DNA of 64,000 bases from Symsagittifera roscoffensis (lineage: Eukaryota > Xenacoelomorpha > Acoela > Convolutidae), in contig NC_087062.1 in the NCBI RefSeq assembly GCF_963678635.1, positions 60,679,584 through 60,743,583 on the forward strand. The letters run 5' to 3'. Below, in pieces: positions 11,393 to 22,550 of the stretch; positions within the stretch are counted from its first letter, which is position 1; each line of letters opens with the position of its first letter. Position numbers and translations under genes: made by a program. The notes beneath the pieces were generated by a model. The model ran no database searches. It saw only the letters and a list, made by a program, of their open reading frames with translations, and was not told the origin of the DNA.

Positions 11393-12664
11393 TCATTTTC
11401 CACTAGCATGGAAGGCTCCAATCCCAGTGATTGCCCTTCCCAAAATAAGAGCATGGATATCATGAGTTCCTTCGTATGTGTTCACAGTTTCCAAATTAAT
11501 GGCATGTCTCATCACGTGGTATTCGTCCGAGATGCCATTTCCACCCAGTATGTCACGACACTGCCTTGCAATGTCCAGAGCTTTACCACAGCTGTTTCTT
11601 TTAACCATCGAAATCATTTCTGGAGAATATATGTCTTGATCTTTCATCCGCCCTACTTGTACACAAGCTGTGAGTCCGATGTTAATTTCAGTGACCATGT
11701 CGGCAAACTTCTTTTGGATCAGTTGTGTTGCGGCAAGAGGAACTCCGAATTGTTTGCGGTCCAGAGCGTATTGCCTAGCAGCATGAAAGCAAAATTCTGC
11801 AGCTCCCATCACTCCCCAAGCAATGCCATACCTCGCACTTGTTAGGCAGCCAAAGGGACCTTTGTATCCAGACACATTTGGAAGAAGATTCTCAGCAGGA
11901 ACTTCCACGTCTTCCAGCACAATCATGCCGGTCTCAGAAGCCATCAGTGACATTTTCCCCGGAATTTTTGGGGTGGAGAATCCTTTCATTTCCCTGTCCA
12001 CAATGAAGCCTTTCAAAACCCCGTCAACTTTTGCCCACACAATAGCTATATCGGCAATTGGCGAGTTAGTTATCCAGGTCTTAGACCCGTTCAAGATGTA
12101 GCAGTCATTACTTGCTTCATACCTAGCAACAGTTTCCATGCCGCCTGGGTCAGATCCATGGTTGGGTTCTGTGAGGCCAAAACAACCCACTAACTCGCCA
12201 GACCCCAACCTGGGCAGATACTTGTCCTTCTGTGCGTCTGAACCATACTTCCATATTGGGAACATAACGAGGGAAGATTGCACGCTCATTGCCGACCTGT
12301 AGGCACTATCTACTCTCTCACATTCTCGTGCCAATAAACCATATCCGACTGATGTTGCGCCAGCACATCCATAGCCTTGGATCATGGCTCCCAACACTCC
12401 AAGGGAGCCCATCTCGTACATAATTTCACGGTCGAAAACACCCTTTCGGTTAGCCATTAGAATGCGAGGCATGAGTTTGTCTTGGCAATACCCTCTGAAT
12501 TGGTCCCGCAACATCTTTTCTTCGTCTGTAAGCAGAGATTCAATACTTAGTGCATCCTCATAGTCGAATTTAGTGAAGCTTCTGCAAGTGACGATTCGAT
12601 TGCACGGACGAACTGAGGTAGTTATTGTCCCTAGTTTGGGAATAAAAGTTAAAATTTTGTTCAT
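11393..12664 (-). CDS. GCDH: Glutaryl-CoA dehydrogenase, mitochondrial
   Basis: A single-exon ORF of 423 residues with an ATG start. It is an acyl-CoA dehydrogenase family flavoenzyme that oxidises and decarboxylates glutaryl-CoA to crotonyl-CoA in lysine, hydroxylysine and tryptophan breakdown in the mitochondrial matrix. The first ~40 residues are rich in Arg, Thr and Ser and poor in acids, as expected of a targeting peptide. Family signatures include the FAD/substrate motif [23 protein letters not shown], and the C-terminal [18 protein letters not shown] with the catalytic base Glu398. Its length is near the human enzyme's. The gene has no introns, unlike vertebrate GCDH, which may reflect loss or retroposition. 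No damage is seen. Confidence 0.96.
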   Translation of the reverse strand: MNKILTFIPKLGTITTSVRPCNRIVTCRSFTKFDYEDALSIESLLTDEEKMLRDQFRGYCQDKLMPRILMANRKGVFDREIMYEMGSLGVLGAMIQGYGCAGATSVGYGLLARECERVDSAYRSAMSVQSSLVMFPIWKYGSDAQKDKYLPRLGSGELVGCFGLTEPNHGSDPGGMETVARYEASNDCYILNGSKTWITNSPIADIAIVWAKVDGVLKGFIVDREMKGFSTPKIPGKMSLMASETGMIVLEDVEVPAENLLPNVSGYKGPFGCLTSARYGIAWGVMGAAEFCFHAARQYALDRKQFGVPLAATQLIQKKFADMVTEINIGLTACVQVGRMKDQDIYSPEMISMVKRNSCGKALDIARQCRDILGGNGISDEYHVMRHAINLETVNTYEGTHDIHALILGRAITGIGAFHASGK

Positions 12665-12690
12665 TTTACGCCATCTGAAATATTTATATT
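12665..12690 (-). promoter_or_regulatory. Splice-acceptor-like 5' leader of GCDH
   Basis: The minus strand reads ATATTTCAG ending at 12675, 10 nt before the GCDH ATG. The leader contains a minimal uORF (ATG GCG TAA). This could be a 5'-UTR intron acceptor or a spliced-leader addition site. The repeat element terminus begins within about 30 bp of the start codon. Confidence 0.4.
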
Positions 12691-14600
12691 AACTAGCGTG
12701 TAACGCATCTCCGGTACTCCCGAATTTTTAACAACTCAAAAAAAAACCGCATATATTGGAAATAAGATGTGCATTATTTGAGTGTACTCTGACAGCAACC
12801 AATTACAGAGTTCGTAATTAAAAATGTTGCCAAGTTTTTAATGCAAGTTTTTTTTTTACAAATTTTGAAGAACCATAATATTGTAACGTTTTATGTGAAA
12901 TCTCTGAAAAAATTTAAAATGAACTAAAAAACTTAACATGAACTAAAATCTAAGTTTTTGAACTTTTTTGAAAAAATCATAAAAAACGCCATGTCTCGAA
13001 AACTACAAGGATTTGAGCAGCCATATTCAGAGGCAAGATTCGCAACCCCCTGAGAGTACCCTCACATTTTCCAACAACAAAATTGAGACCTTCAAAATTT
13101 TGGAATTTTTAAAACCGAAGTTTTTTTTCTTATCATATCTTAAAATCTACAAAACTTTGAGCAGTCATACTTTGACGGAATATTCGCAACTCCTGAGACT
13201 ACCCTCACAGAGCCTCACTACAGAAATGGGAACTTCAAACAATGTGAAAACTTTTATAGTTCTCCGAAATCTCTTGAAAAAAATCATAAAAAACGTCATA
13301 TCTCGAAAACTACATGGACTTGAGCAGTCATATTCGGAGTCAAAGTCCGCAACTCCTGAGAGTACCCTGACAGTGCCTCACCGCAGAGATGAGAATTTCA
13401 AATTTTGTGAAATGTATCATATCTAAGTTATCTGAAAAACTTTCAAAAAATCCAAAAAAAGTCATAAAACTACAAGGATTTGAGCAGCCATATTCAGACG
13501 CAAGATTCGCAACCCCTGAGAGTACCCTCACAGTTTCCAACAACAAGATTGATATCTTCAAAAATTTGGAATTTTTAAGACCGAAGTTTATTTTCTTATC
13601 ATATCTTAAAATCTACAAAATTTTAGCAGTCATACTTTGACGCAATATTCGCAACTCCTGAGACTACCCTCATAGAGCCCCACTACAGAAATGGGAACTT
13701 CAAACAATGTGAAAACTTTTATAGTTCTCCGAAAACTCTTGAAAAAAATCATAAAAAACGTCATATCTCGAAAACTACATGGACTTGAGCAGTCATATTC
13801 GGAGTCAAAGTCCGCAACTCCTGAGAGTACCCTGACAGTGCCTCACCGCAGAGATGAGAAGTTCAAATTTTGTGAAATTTATCATATCTAAGTTATCTGA
13901 AAAACTTTCAAAAAATCCAAAAAAAAGTCATAAAACTACAAGGATTTGAGCAGCCATATTCAGACGCAAGATTCGCAACTCCCTGAGAGTACCCTCACAG
14001 TTTCCAACAACAAGATTGATATCTTCAAAAATTTGGAATTTTTAAGACCGAAGTTTATTTTCTCATCATATCTTAAAATCTACAAAATTTTGAGCAGTCA
14101 TACTTTGACGCAATATTCGCAACTCCTGAGACTACCCTCATAGAGCCCCACTACAGAAATGGGAACTTCAAACAATGTGAAAACTTTTATAGTTCTCCGA
14201 AAACTTTTGAAAACAATCATAAAAAACGTCATATCTCGAAAACTACATGGACTTGAGCAGTCATATTCGGAGTCAAAGTCTGCAACTCCTGAGAGTACCC
14301 TGACAGTGCCTCACCGCAGAGATGGGAATTTCAAACTTCTGAAAAAATTTGAAAAATCCAAAAAAAGTCATAAAACTACAAGGATTTGAGCCGCCAAACT
14401 CAGAGGCAAGATTCGCAACCCCGGAGAGTACCCTAAAAATAACCAACAACAGGATTGAGATCTTCAAGGTTTTTTTTTCAATTTTTTGGAATTTTGGATA
14501 ACCCAAAAAAAACGTCATATCTCGAAAACTACAAGGATTTGAGAATCGATACTTGGAGGCAAGATTTGCAACTCCTGAGACTACCCTGACAGCACCCAAC
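12691..14600 (+). repeat. Interspersed element copy 1: terminus plus minisatellite with ~466-bp higher-order repeat
   Basis: It starts with the terminus ACTAGCGTGTAACGCA at about 12692, also seen at 14868 and inverted near 42970. From about 12990 a ~155-bp monomer repeats (core ATCTCGAAAACTACAAGG, then GAGCAGTCATA, then GAGAGTACCCT). Groups of three monomers repeat every ~466 bp: the marker ATGGGAACTTCAAACAATG recurs at 13226, 13691 and 14159. The ORFs in this stretch are read-through of the repeat. The organisation (unique end, tandem monomers, microsatellite tail) resembles non-autonomous Helentron-associated elements of bivalves and other animals; that assignment is inference. Confidence 0.75.
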
Positions 14601-14867
14601 TATAGGGTGAAAATTGCCGAAGCTTAAAGAATTTGGTTATTCATATATGGAGGCCGGAACCGCAAAATCTGGAAAAGCCCTGACAAAAATGCACTATTGG
14701 GTTGCTTATTTCAAACTTGATGAAATAAACACTGAGCTTAAACTGGAAAATCGAAAAAAACTTAAACATTGCAATATACGGCATAGCTTATCTTTTGTTT
14801 AACATTCAAAAATAATACGTTCAAAAAGCTTAAAAATGGCACGATAGTGAAGTCTGCGTTTAAATAT

Positions 14868-16080
14868 ATAACTAGCGCATGACTCGCACCTATGGTGCTT
14901 CAAATAGATCGTTGAAAGTAAAAAAAAAGCTTCCTAAAACATGTTCTAAAACAAAGACATTTAAAGATAAACTGGGCTCATCTATCAGGTGTTTCTATTT
15001 CTTAACAAATGCCATATGTCGAAAACCGAAATGATTTAAGCAGATAAAAATAGAGGGCAGATTTGCTACTCTATATTGTTCTCTGACTGCATCGGGTTAA
15101 AAACCCAAGCATAGGGTTGAAAATTTCAATTTATATTAGTTGTTTTTTAATCTAAGTTTTGTTGAAAAGGTAATTTAACCAAATCAAGAGAAAAACATAT
15201 CTCGGAAACATAAGTAAACTGAGCAGTAAAAATTAGAGGCCAGATTTTCATCCTGACGGTAGCCCCTGAATGTACCCTGATAGAACCCCATCATTCGAAT
15301 AAAAAATTTCAAGACCGGTTAATTTCTTGAAAAAATTTGAAAAAATCATACATATCAACACATCTCACAAACCAGAAGCAACCAAATTTTAAGGGCAGAT
15401 TTCCAACGCCGATCTGTAACTGTAAAAAAACCATCTGTGAAAAAATGGGAAATAATCACCAAAAATTACCATATATCGGAAAAGAAAAAGGATATGAGCA
15501 GTCAAATCTGGAGGGAAGAAATGAAATACTTGAGTACCCTGACAGCAACTCAACATATGGTCAAGAATTTGAAGTTCTGTTAGTTTTTTTTTAAATCTAA
15601 AACTTTTCATATCTAAAAAAATCTAAAAAACGCCATATCTCAAAAAGCGAAAGCATTTGAGCAATCATACTTCGCCATCAGATTTGGAACCACTGAAAGT
15701 ACCTCAACAGGGCCCAACTATCGGGTTGAGAATTCCTAGTTCGGTAATTTTTTTTATATCCAAGTTTTTTGAAAAAAATTGAAAAAATTATTTAAAATGT
15801 CATATCTTGAAAACCTGAATTATTTGAGCCGTCATACCTAGACGCTATATTTGCAACCCCTGAATTTATAGTGTAGCCTAACAGTACTCCGCTATAGGGT
15901 TGAAAGCTTCAACTTCGGTTAGTTTTTTTATATCCAAGTTTTTCTAAACAAAAAAAAACGCCATATCTCGAATAACAAAAGAATTTGAGCAGCCATACTT
16001 TGACGCCAGATTTGCAACCCATGAATGTACCCTGACAACAACCCACAATAGGGCTGAGAATTTCAACATTAGGTCAGTAA
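14868..16080 (+). repeat. Interspersed element copy 2: terminus plus diverged monomers
   Basis: The terminus reappears (ACTAGCGCATGACTCGCA, with GCACCtatGGTGC able to form a small hairpin), followed by about six diverged copies of the same monomer (CATATCTCGAAAAC, GAGCAGTCATAC, TACCCTGACAG). Divergence between monomers is higher than in copy 1, so this insertion is older or was not homogenised. Confidence 0.65.
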
Positions 16081-16727
16081 ATTGTGAAACTAAAATTCTG
16101 ATAGTTTTACGTTGCGAATATAGGAAAAAATATAAGAGTTAAAGCATTCGCGCTCCAACATATTTTGAAACGCTGACTTGAGTTAATTTTTCAACACTTT
16201 CAATGTTTTGGCCTTTTAACAGACCAACATAGTGACTTCTTAAGCATGTGCCAAATGAAATTTCTCGAGCATTTTAATATATGATATAGCTTCAACGTGC
16301 AAAAACACTTTCGTGATGCCAAGATAGGGACTTCTCAAACATGCGTCACATGAAATGCCAATTAAATAATAGATAGATAGAAGAGATAGATAATAGATAG
16401 ATGAAAAAGGAGGTATACAGACAGACAGACTTAATTTGACCTCGAAAAAAATTGAAAAATTAATGAACTTGCGGAAAGTTCATCGAAAAACTTCCTTAAG
16501 CATTGCAAGTTATGATATAGCTTAAGCGTGAAAACATTCTTTCGTTAAACATGCAAAACTATTATGCTTAAACATGGGAGGAGACAGCTGTCACACGCGC
16601 TTAAATATAGTATAGATAGATAGATTGATTCATAAAATTACTCTCAGCAGAACATGTGCTTAAGATAATATGATTTTTTTCCAGCTAATACAAACTAAGC
16701 AAAACAATAAATTAACTACAACTAAGC
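16081..16727 (+). repeat. 3' tail region of the element with TAGA/GATA microsatellite
   Basis: Two related blocks (16,255-16,400 and 16,490-16,630) share TATGATATAGCTT and CTTAAACATG-type stretches and end in TAGATAGA runs. A third version precedes copy 2 at about 14,760-14,867 (CAATATACGGCATAGCTT), consistent with a conserved tail segment terminated by a tetranucleotide microsatellite. Confidence 0.55.
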
Positions 16728-17597
16728 TCAGTTTACAGGCGAACTTTCTGTGTATAAATCTAATCTCATTTGATTTAAAATTGGAATGGAGTTTCTCGTA
16801 TTCTCCAGCTCATCTGGATCAACATCTGCATAAATTATAGTTTCACTAGCTTCCGCTTTGGAGATCACTTTTGCCCATGGATCGACTACACTACTATGTC
16901 CCCACGCGACGTACCCACCCGACGCCTCGTCACGCGCAGGGGAACATGCGGCAACATACAGCTGGTTATCTGAAGCCCTGGCTCTCTGTAGTAACTCAAA
17001 ATGCAATGGACCCGTAGTCATGTTGAATGCACCCGGGTATAGTATCAAATGACAACCCTGCTGTCTGTACAAATTGGCAAGAGCAGGAAAGCGAAGATCA
17101 TAACAGATTCCAACTCCAATTTTCAAGGTTTTATTCTTCATTGGAACGCCAAAGGTTAGGGTCTCGTTTCCGGCTGTCAACACTTCTGATTCAATAAATC
17201 GAATTTTCCCTGGAATATCGATATCAAACAAGTGTAACTTCCTAAACTTTCCTAGCATTTCGCCACTTGGATTGAATACGCAAGCTGTGTTGAACAACTT
17301 TCCGCTTTTGTCTCTTTCAGGAATACTTCCTCCAACTAGGAAACAGCTGTTGTCTTTTGCCGCCGATGCTAAAGTTTCGGTGGAACTGCCGGGTATTGTC
17401 TCCGCATAATCTGCAAAATGCTGAGTTCCATAGGGAGAGTTGAAGCATTCTGGAAGACAAACCAAATCAGCACCTCCAACTTTGCAGGCCTCTTCTATTT
17501 TAGCACACGCTCGTTTCAAATTCTGAGCTTTGTCAGCAGTAACTTTTAGCTGAACCAATGCAAGTTTCATGACTTCTTTTCTCAAGCAACTGGCCAT
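16728..17597 (-). CDS. NIT2: Omega-amidase NIT2
   Basis: A single-exon ORF of 289 residues from the ATG at 17597; a shorter start nine codons in (MKLALVQL) matches the usual family start better. It belongs to the carbon-nitrogen hydrolase (nitrilase) family and hydrolyses alpha-ketoglutaramate and alpha-ketosuccinamate to the keto acid plus ammonia, closing the glutamine transaminase cycle. The catalytic triad is visible: Glu in CLPECFNSPYG, Lys in FRKLHLFDIDIPG and Cys in GVGICYDLRFP (E50, K120, C165 from the upstream ATG). YPGAFNMTTGPLHFELLQRARA and YVAWGHSSVVDPW are further Nit2-type signatures. The gene is intact, intronless and isolated, about 4 kb upstream of GCDH on the same strand. 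Confidence 0.95.
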   Translation of the reverse strand: MASCLRKEVMKLALVQLKVTADKAQNLKRACAKIEEACKVGGADLVCLPECFNSPYGTQHFADYAETIPGSSTETLASAAKDNSCFLVGGSIPERDKSGKLFNTACVFNPSGEMLGKFRKLHLFDIDIPGKIRFIESEVLTAGNETLTFGVPMKNKTLKIGVGICYDLRFPALANLYRQQGCHLILYPGAFNMTTGPLHFELLQRARASDNQLYVAACSPARDEASGGYVAWGHSSVVDPWAKVISKAEASETIIYADVDPDELENTRNSIPILNQMRLDLYTESSPVN

Positions 17598-17954
17598 GAT
17601 CAAGTGTTTGCACTATTCGAGATAACACATGAATCTTAATTCTATTTCATTAAATCATCTGGAACCCAAGTTCTATGATATTTTCATAGTACCTAATCGC
17701 AATTAGTCACAAAACTCGAAAAACACAATTTAAGAAATAGACTTCTAGGGGAGCTGCGGTGAATTAAAATTTTACGCCAAACAAGGTGATCCTTTGACAC
17801 AATTACACGTTCTCTTGTTCGAGAGATGAAAAACACAATAAAGAACTCTTTCAAAGGCACTACACAATAGGTTTTCAAAATCGATAAAAAGTCGATTTGA
17901 CGCACTCTTAGATAAAAAGTAAAATTGACCGAACAAAATCAAACACAGAGGCAG

Positions 17955-19302
17955 AGCTGAGCTTCGAACCACTTGCGATACAACAAGTATAAAATTAAAA
18001 CAGCATGACGCTGAAGAAAAAGCAAAGAAGGCTTCGAATGGAGAAAAAAATTAAGGAACTAGAAAACAAGTTAAAAAAATTAAAAAATGTTTTTCAAGAT
18101 CAAATTAATTTAAGTTTTTTCAGGATGATCATATGAGGTTGACATTGAGCATTCGAAAACTTAGAGCCAGTGACTTATCAATCTTTGAAACAAAACCGGA
18201 AATTTGTAGCAAACAAAATATTAGGTAGAAAAGCCGACAAAAAGTTGTGCCAAGTTGAAAAAAATATGACAATTGCTAGAACATGAGAAGTCTTAACTGC
18301 TAGAATAATAATCGCAAGCGTAATAAATCTGTGCTCATCAACAGACAAAGCAAAATTTCTAAAAAAAAGTTTTTTAAATAAATTAATTAGTAAAATTTAA
18401 ACTAAAAAATGCAGCAAAGATTTCGCAAGAAAAGTTATAGCTCAATTGCTTCCACTAGTGGCATTCAGAAAATTGTAAGAAAGCTAAACCTTCAAAAAGT
18501 GTCGGTGCAACATAAACTAAGCCAAAAAAAACAAAATAAAGAGACGGACGACTGCATGAAAAAGCAGAAAATTTCTAGTTAAAAAAAAACAGAATCCGAC
18601 TGGGTTCCAACCACAAGCTTTTGTCGTCAGCTGAGCTTCGAACCACTTGCGATACAACAAGTATAAAATTAAAACAGCATGATGCTGAAGAAAAAGCAAA
18701 GAAGGCTTCGAATGGAGAAAAATGAAGGAACTAGAAAACAAGTTAAAAAAATTAAAAAATGTTTTTCAAGATTAAATTAATTTAAGTTTTTTCAGGATGA
18801 TCCTATGAGGTTGACATTGAGCATTCGAAAAGTTAGAGCCAGTGACTTATCAATCTTTGAAACAAAACCGGAAATTTGTAGCAAACAAAATACTAGGTAG
18901 AAAAGCCGACAAAAAGTTGTGCTTAGTTGAAAAAAAATATGACAATTGCTAGAACATCAGAAGTCTTAACTACTAGAATAATGATCGCAAGCGTAATAAA
19001 TCTGTGCTCATCAACAGACAAAGCAAAATTTCTAAAAAATATTTTTTTAAATAAATTAATTAGTAAAAATTAAATTAAAAAATGCAGCAAAGATTTGGCA
19101 AGAAAAGTTATAGCTCAATTGCTTCCACTAGTGGCCTTCAGAAAATTGTAAGAAAGCTAAACCTTCAAAAAGTGTCGGTGCAACATAAACTAAGCCACAA
19201 AAAAACAAAATAAAGAGACGGACGACTGCATGAAAAAGCAGAAAATTTCTAGTTAAAAAAAACAGAATCCGACTGGGTTCCAACCACAAGCTTTTGTCGT
19301 CT
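17955..19302 (+). repeat. Direct tandem duplication, ~674-bp unit, two copies
   Basis: Copy 1 (17955-18628) and copy 2 (18629-19302) are almost identical, beginning AGCTGAGCTTCGAACC and ending CTTTTGTCGTC. Each contains a SINE-like B box (TTCGAACCAC on plus, i.e. GTGGTTCGAA on minus) at the start and part of another tRNA-derived SINE at the end. No coding sequence. The minus ORF at 18517-18741 crosses the junction and is accidental. Confidence 0.85.
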
Positions 19303-19345
19303 CAAGCAAATGTCTTACCTCTACGCCAGATGCGCTGGATAAATG
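19262..19345 (-). repeat. tRNA-derived SINE head
   Basis: On minus, an A box (TGGCGTAGAGG) and a B-box-like GTGGTTGGAACCC lie about 40 bp apart, followed by an AT-rich body. The first half of this SINE is cut off in the upstream tandem copy, so the duplication junction lies within it. Confidence 0.5.
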
Positions 19346-20799
19346 ATTGAGTTTGAATTTATAATAAAAAAACTAACTAAAAAAACTAACTAAAAATTTG
19401 ATTTCTAATAACGCTTGCTAATTGTACTACAAAAGCTTTAAGAGTGTGATTTAGATTTTTGCAAAAACTTCCTGATAGAGATCACTCGCTACGCGATATA
19501 AAACCAATATAAATAATAGGAATAACTAAAAAAAAATAGGAAAATAAGCCGACAGAATTAAAACCGAATGACCTCAGTGCCGAAAATAAACCAAAAAATT
19601 TCGAATCTGATAAAATAATTAAAGCATCTCTCAACGTAAACACAAAGCCAACCCAGTAACCATGCTATTAATTAACTATGTGCAAAATTAACCATGCTGA
19701 TTAAATAACCATGCTGATTACCAGGCTACTAATGTCTCTCAATTTCACCCACTATTTGCTCTAAACTAGTCTAGCAAACTAGTCTAGTCATTGCTACTCG
19801 AACATAGAAGCCCAGATTCTTATCACTTGCAATACAAAAAGGTGTATTAATCCGAATTTACACAAGCTTTGCCAAGCCAAGGCTAAACGAAAACAAAATA
19901 TGTAGTTTATGAACTCAGATCATTGGTTGTTCAAAAACCTATCAAGTTTAGAACCACACAGTATAGAGCAAAAAAAATTATAACATAGCCAATCGAAGAT
20001 TGGAAAAGAGTAATGAACGCAAGTAGACATAAAAAAACACTGCCTTTCTTGAAAAAAGCTCAATTTTCAAATTTCAAAGAAAAAAGGCCCTTTGAACACT
20101 GAATTTCTAGAAAATTTTATGATTGGCGCTTTTTTGATAACATGAACCCAACATACGAAAACTGGATCAATAGCTTAAGTTTTTATTCCACTTAAGTTTA
20201 AATTCCACTTTCGAAATAAGAAAACGTGCTATATACGTCACTTGCAGCAGATGAGTAATTTGATTTTTTAAAACGATAAAATCTCAAATTTATGATAAAC
20301 TAATAGCAATTTTTTCTTAGAGTATTTTTTAAGATTTGATAGCAATTAAGGTTTCCTCAACCAGATTCCATTGTTAAAATCGATTATCACTGTAAAAATA
20401 TAGTCTACCAAGATCTTGAACTTACACAAAAATCAGTTGGCTAAACCATGAAAATTAGGCTTAAACTCATAGTTTCAATTATCTTGAATTACCGAAAAAG
20501 ATTTTATAAACACAGCATGCCACTCAAAAAATAGCGAGTAAAATTTCAAACAAATATACCGTTTAAGAACAAAAAAAAACAACCAAAAAAATTTTTTGTT
20601 TTAAAAAGTGTCGGAGAAATTTATTTCAAGCTTATGAACATTAAAAAACAACTTTGAGTATACTTCAATTTAAAATATTTACTTCAGAGGCGAAGGGGAG
20701 CTTCGCATCACTTGCGATATAGCACATCACTTACATTAAAAAAAACCTTATAAGTACAAAAAAATGTTGAAAAGTTTCACAAAAAAAATGTTTCACAAG
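19346..20799. other. Gene-free AT-rich interval
   Basis: No coding potential or complete repeat seen. A worn copy of the tRNA-B-box sequence (GAGCTTCGCATCACTTGCGAT) occurs at about 20,690-20,730 and belongs to the same family as those at 7,523 and 17,955. Confidence 0.4.
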
Positions 20800-22550
20800 T
20801 TATTACCTACACCGAATCGGTTTGCGAAAACTTTTAGGTTTGTTGAAGCAAGCTATAAAACTTTGAAATAATTGAAACTAAGCAATCTTTTGAAGCTATG
20901 CAACTTTAAAATATTTCAATTTATTTCAAAAACGGAATCAATTCGCGGACTTGTTTTCGAAGCAAGCAAATCAATCTATGAAACTTTGAAATATTGCAAG
21001 ATATTTCGTGGACTAAAGCGGTTTGCAAAAAATTTAAAGTTTTTCTAAGCAAGCTTTTAAAGCTAAGAAACTTTGAATTAATTCAATTTATTCTATAGGC
21101 TGAATCAATCCGGGAAAAGCTCAAGTTTTTCTAAGCGAGCTTTTCAAGCTATTCATAGATTGAATCGGTTCGCGAAAATTGAAGTTTTTCTAAGCAAGGT
21201 TTTGAAGCTACGAAATTAGGAACTTTTACAAGTTATTACCTACACTGAATCGGTTTGCGAAAATTTTTAGGTTTGTTGAAGCAAGCTATAAAACTTTCAA
21301 ATTATTGAATTTATTTAGTGGACCGAACTGGTTCGAGAAAGTTTCAGTTATTCTGAACAAGCTTTTAACGAAATAAAACTTTGAATTATTTCAAGTTATT
21401 TCATAGAATGAATCGTTTCGCCAAACGCTAAAGTTATTCTGAGCAAGCTTTTCATGCTATGAAACTGTTAAATATTTCCAATTTTCTAAGCGAGATGTTT
21501 ATGCTAGAAATTTTGAAGTAGGTTAAGTTATTTGATTAACCGAATCGGTTTGCAAAAAGTTTCAGTTCTTCTAAGCAAGCTTTTAAAGCCATGAAACTTT
21601 GAATTATTTCTAGTTATTTCATGCACTGAATCGGTTTGTGAAAAAAATTTTTAAGCAATCTTTTAAAGATAAGAAAATTTGAACTTTTTCAGGTTATTTC
21701 GTAGACCGAATCGGTTAGCAAAAATTGAAGTTTCTAAGCAAGCTATTAGAGCTAAGAAACTTTGAATTAATTAAATTTATTCCATAGGCTGAAACGGTCC
21801 GCCAAACGTTTTTCTAAGCAAGCTTTTCAAGCTATGAAATTTTGAATTATTTCAAATTATTTCATAGATTGAATAGGTTCGCGAAACATTGAAGTTCTTC
21901 AAAGCAAGGTTTTGAAGCTAAAAAACTTGTAATTTTTACAAGTTATTTCCTACATTGAATGGGTTCGCGAAAACTTTTAAGTTTTTTGAAGCAAACTTTA
22001 TCACTTTGAAATGATTCGTTTCATTTCGTGGACCAAATCGGTTTGCGAAACTTTCAGTTATTCTGAAAAAGCTTTTAATGCTATAAAAATTTGAATTATT
22101 TATAGTTATTTCATGCACTGAATCGGTTCGCAAAAATTTTTATTTTTTGTAACCAATCTTTTAAAGCTATAAAAATTTGTATGTTTTCAAGTTATTTCAT
22201 AAACTGAAGCGGTTCCCGAAAGCTTAAACTTTTCTACTCAATATTTTCATGCTATGATACGGTTAATTATTTCCAATTATTTGATAGACCGAATCGGTTT
22301 TTCTAAGCAAGCTATTAGAGCTATGCAACTTTCAAATATTTCAGGTCAGTTTATAAAACGAATCAGTTCGAGAAAAGCTTTAAGTTTTTAGAAGCAAGCT
22401 AATCACGCTATGAAACTGTGAAATATTGCAAGTTAATTCGTGGACTAAATCGGATCGCGAAAAGTTGAATTTTTTAATGCAGGCTTTTAAAGCTATGAAA
22501 CTTTGACTTATTTCAATTTTTTCATAGACCGAATCGGTTCGCAAAATTTC
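20800..22550. repeat. Degenerate satellite, ~90-bp monomer
   Basis: A monomer built from GAATCGGTTCGCGAAAA, TTTCTAAGCAAGCTTTTAA, AGCTATGAAACTTTGAA and TATTTCAAGTTATTTCATAGA repeats about 20 times with substantial divergence and some truncated monomers. No ORF of note. Confidence 0.8.

Noticed and set aside
13013-14599. Several ORFs of 60-137 codons on both strands
   Set aside because: They are read-throughs of the minisatellite: the same peptides repeat with the ~466-bp period and stop at random points.
12990-14600. Regular repeats that might suggest a CRISPR array
   Set aside because: Monomers are ~155 bp, contiguous and without unique spacers, in a eukaryotic context with no cas genes.
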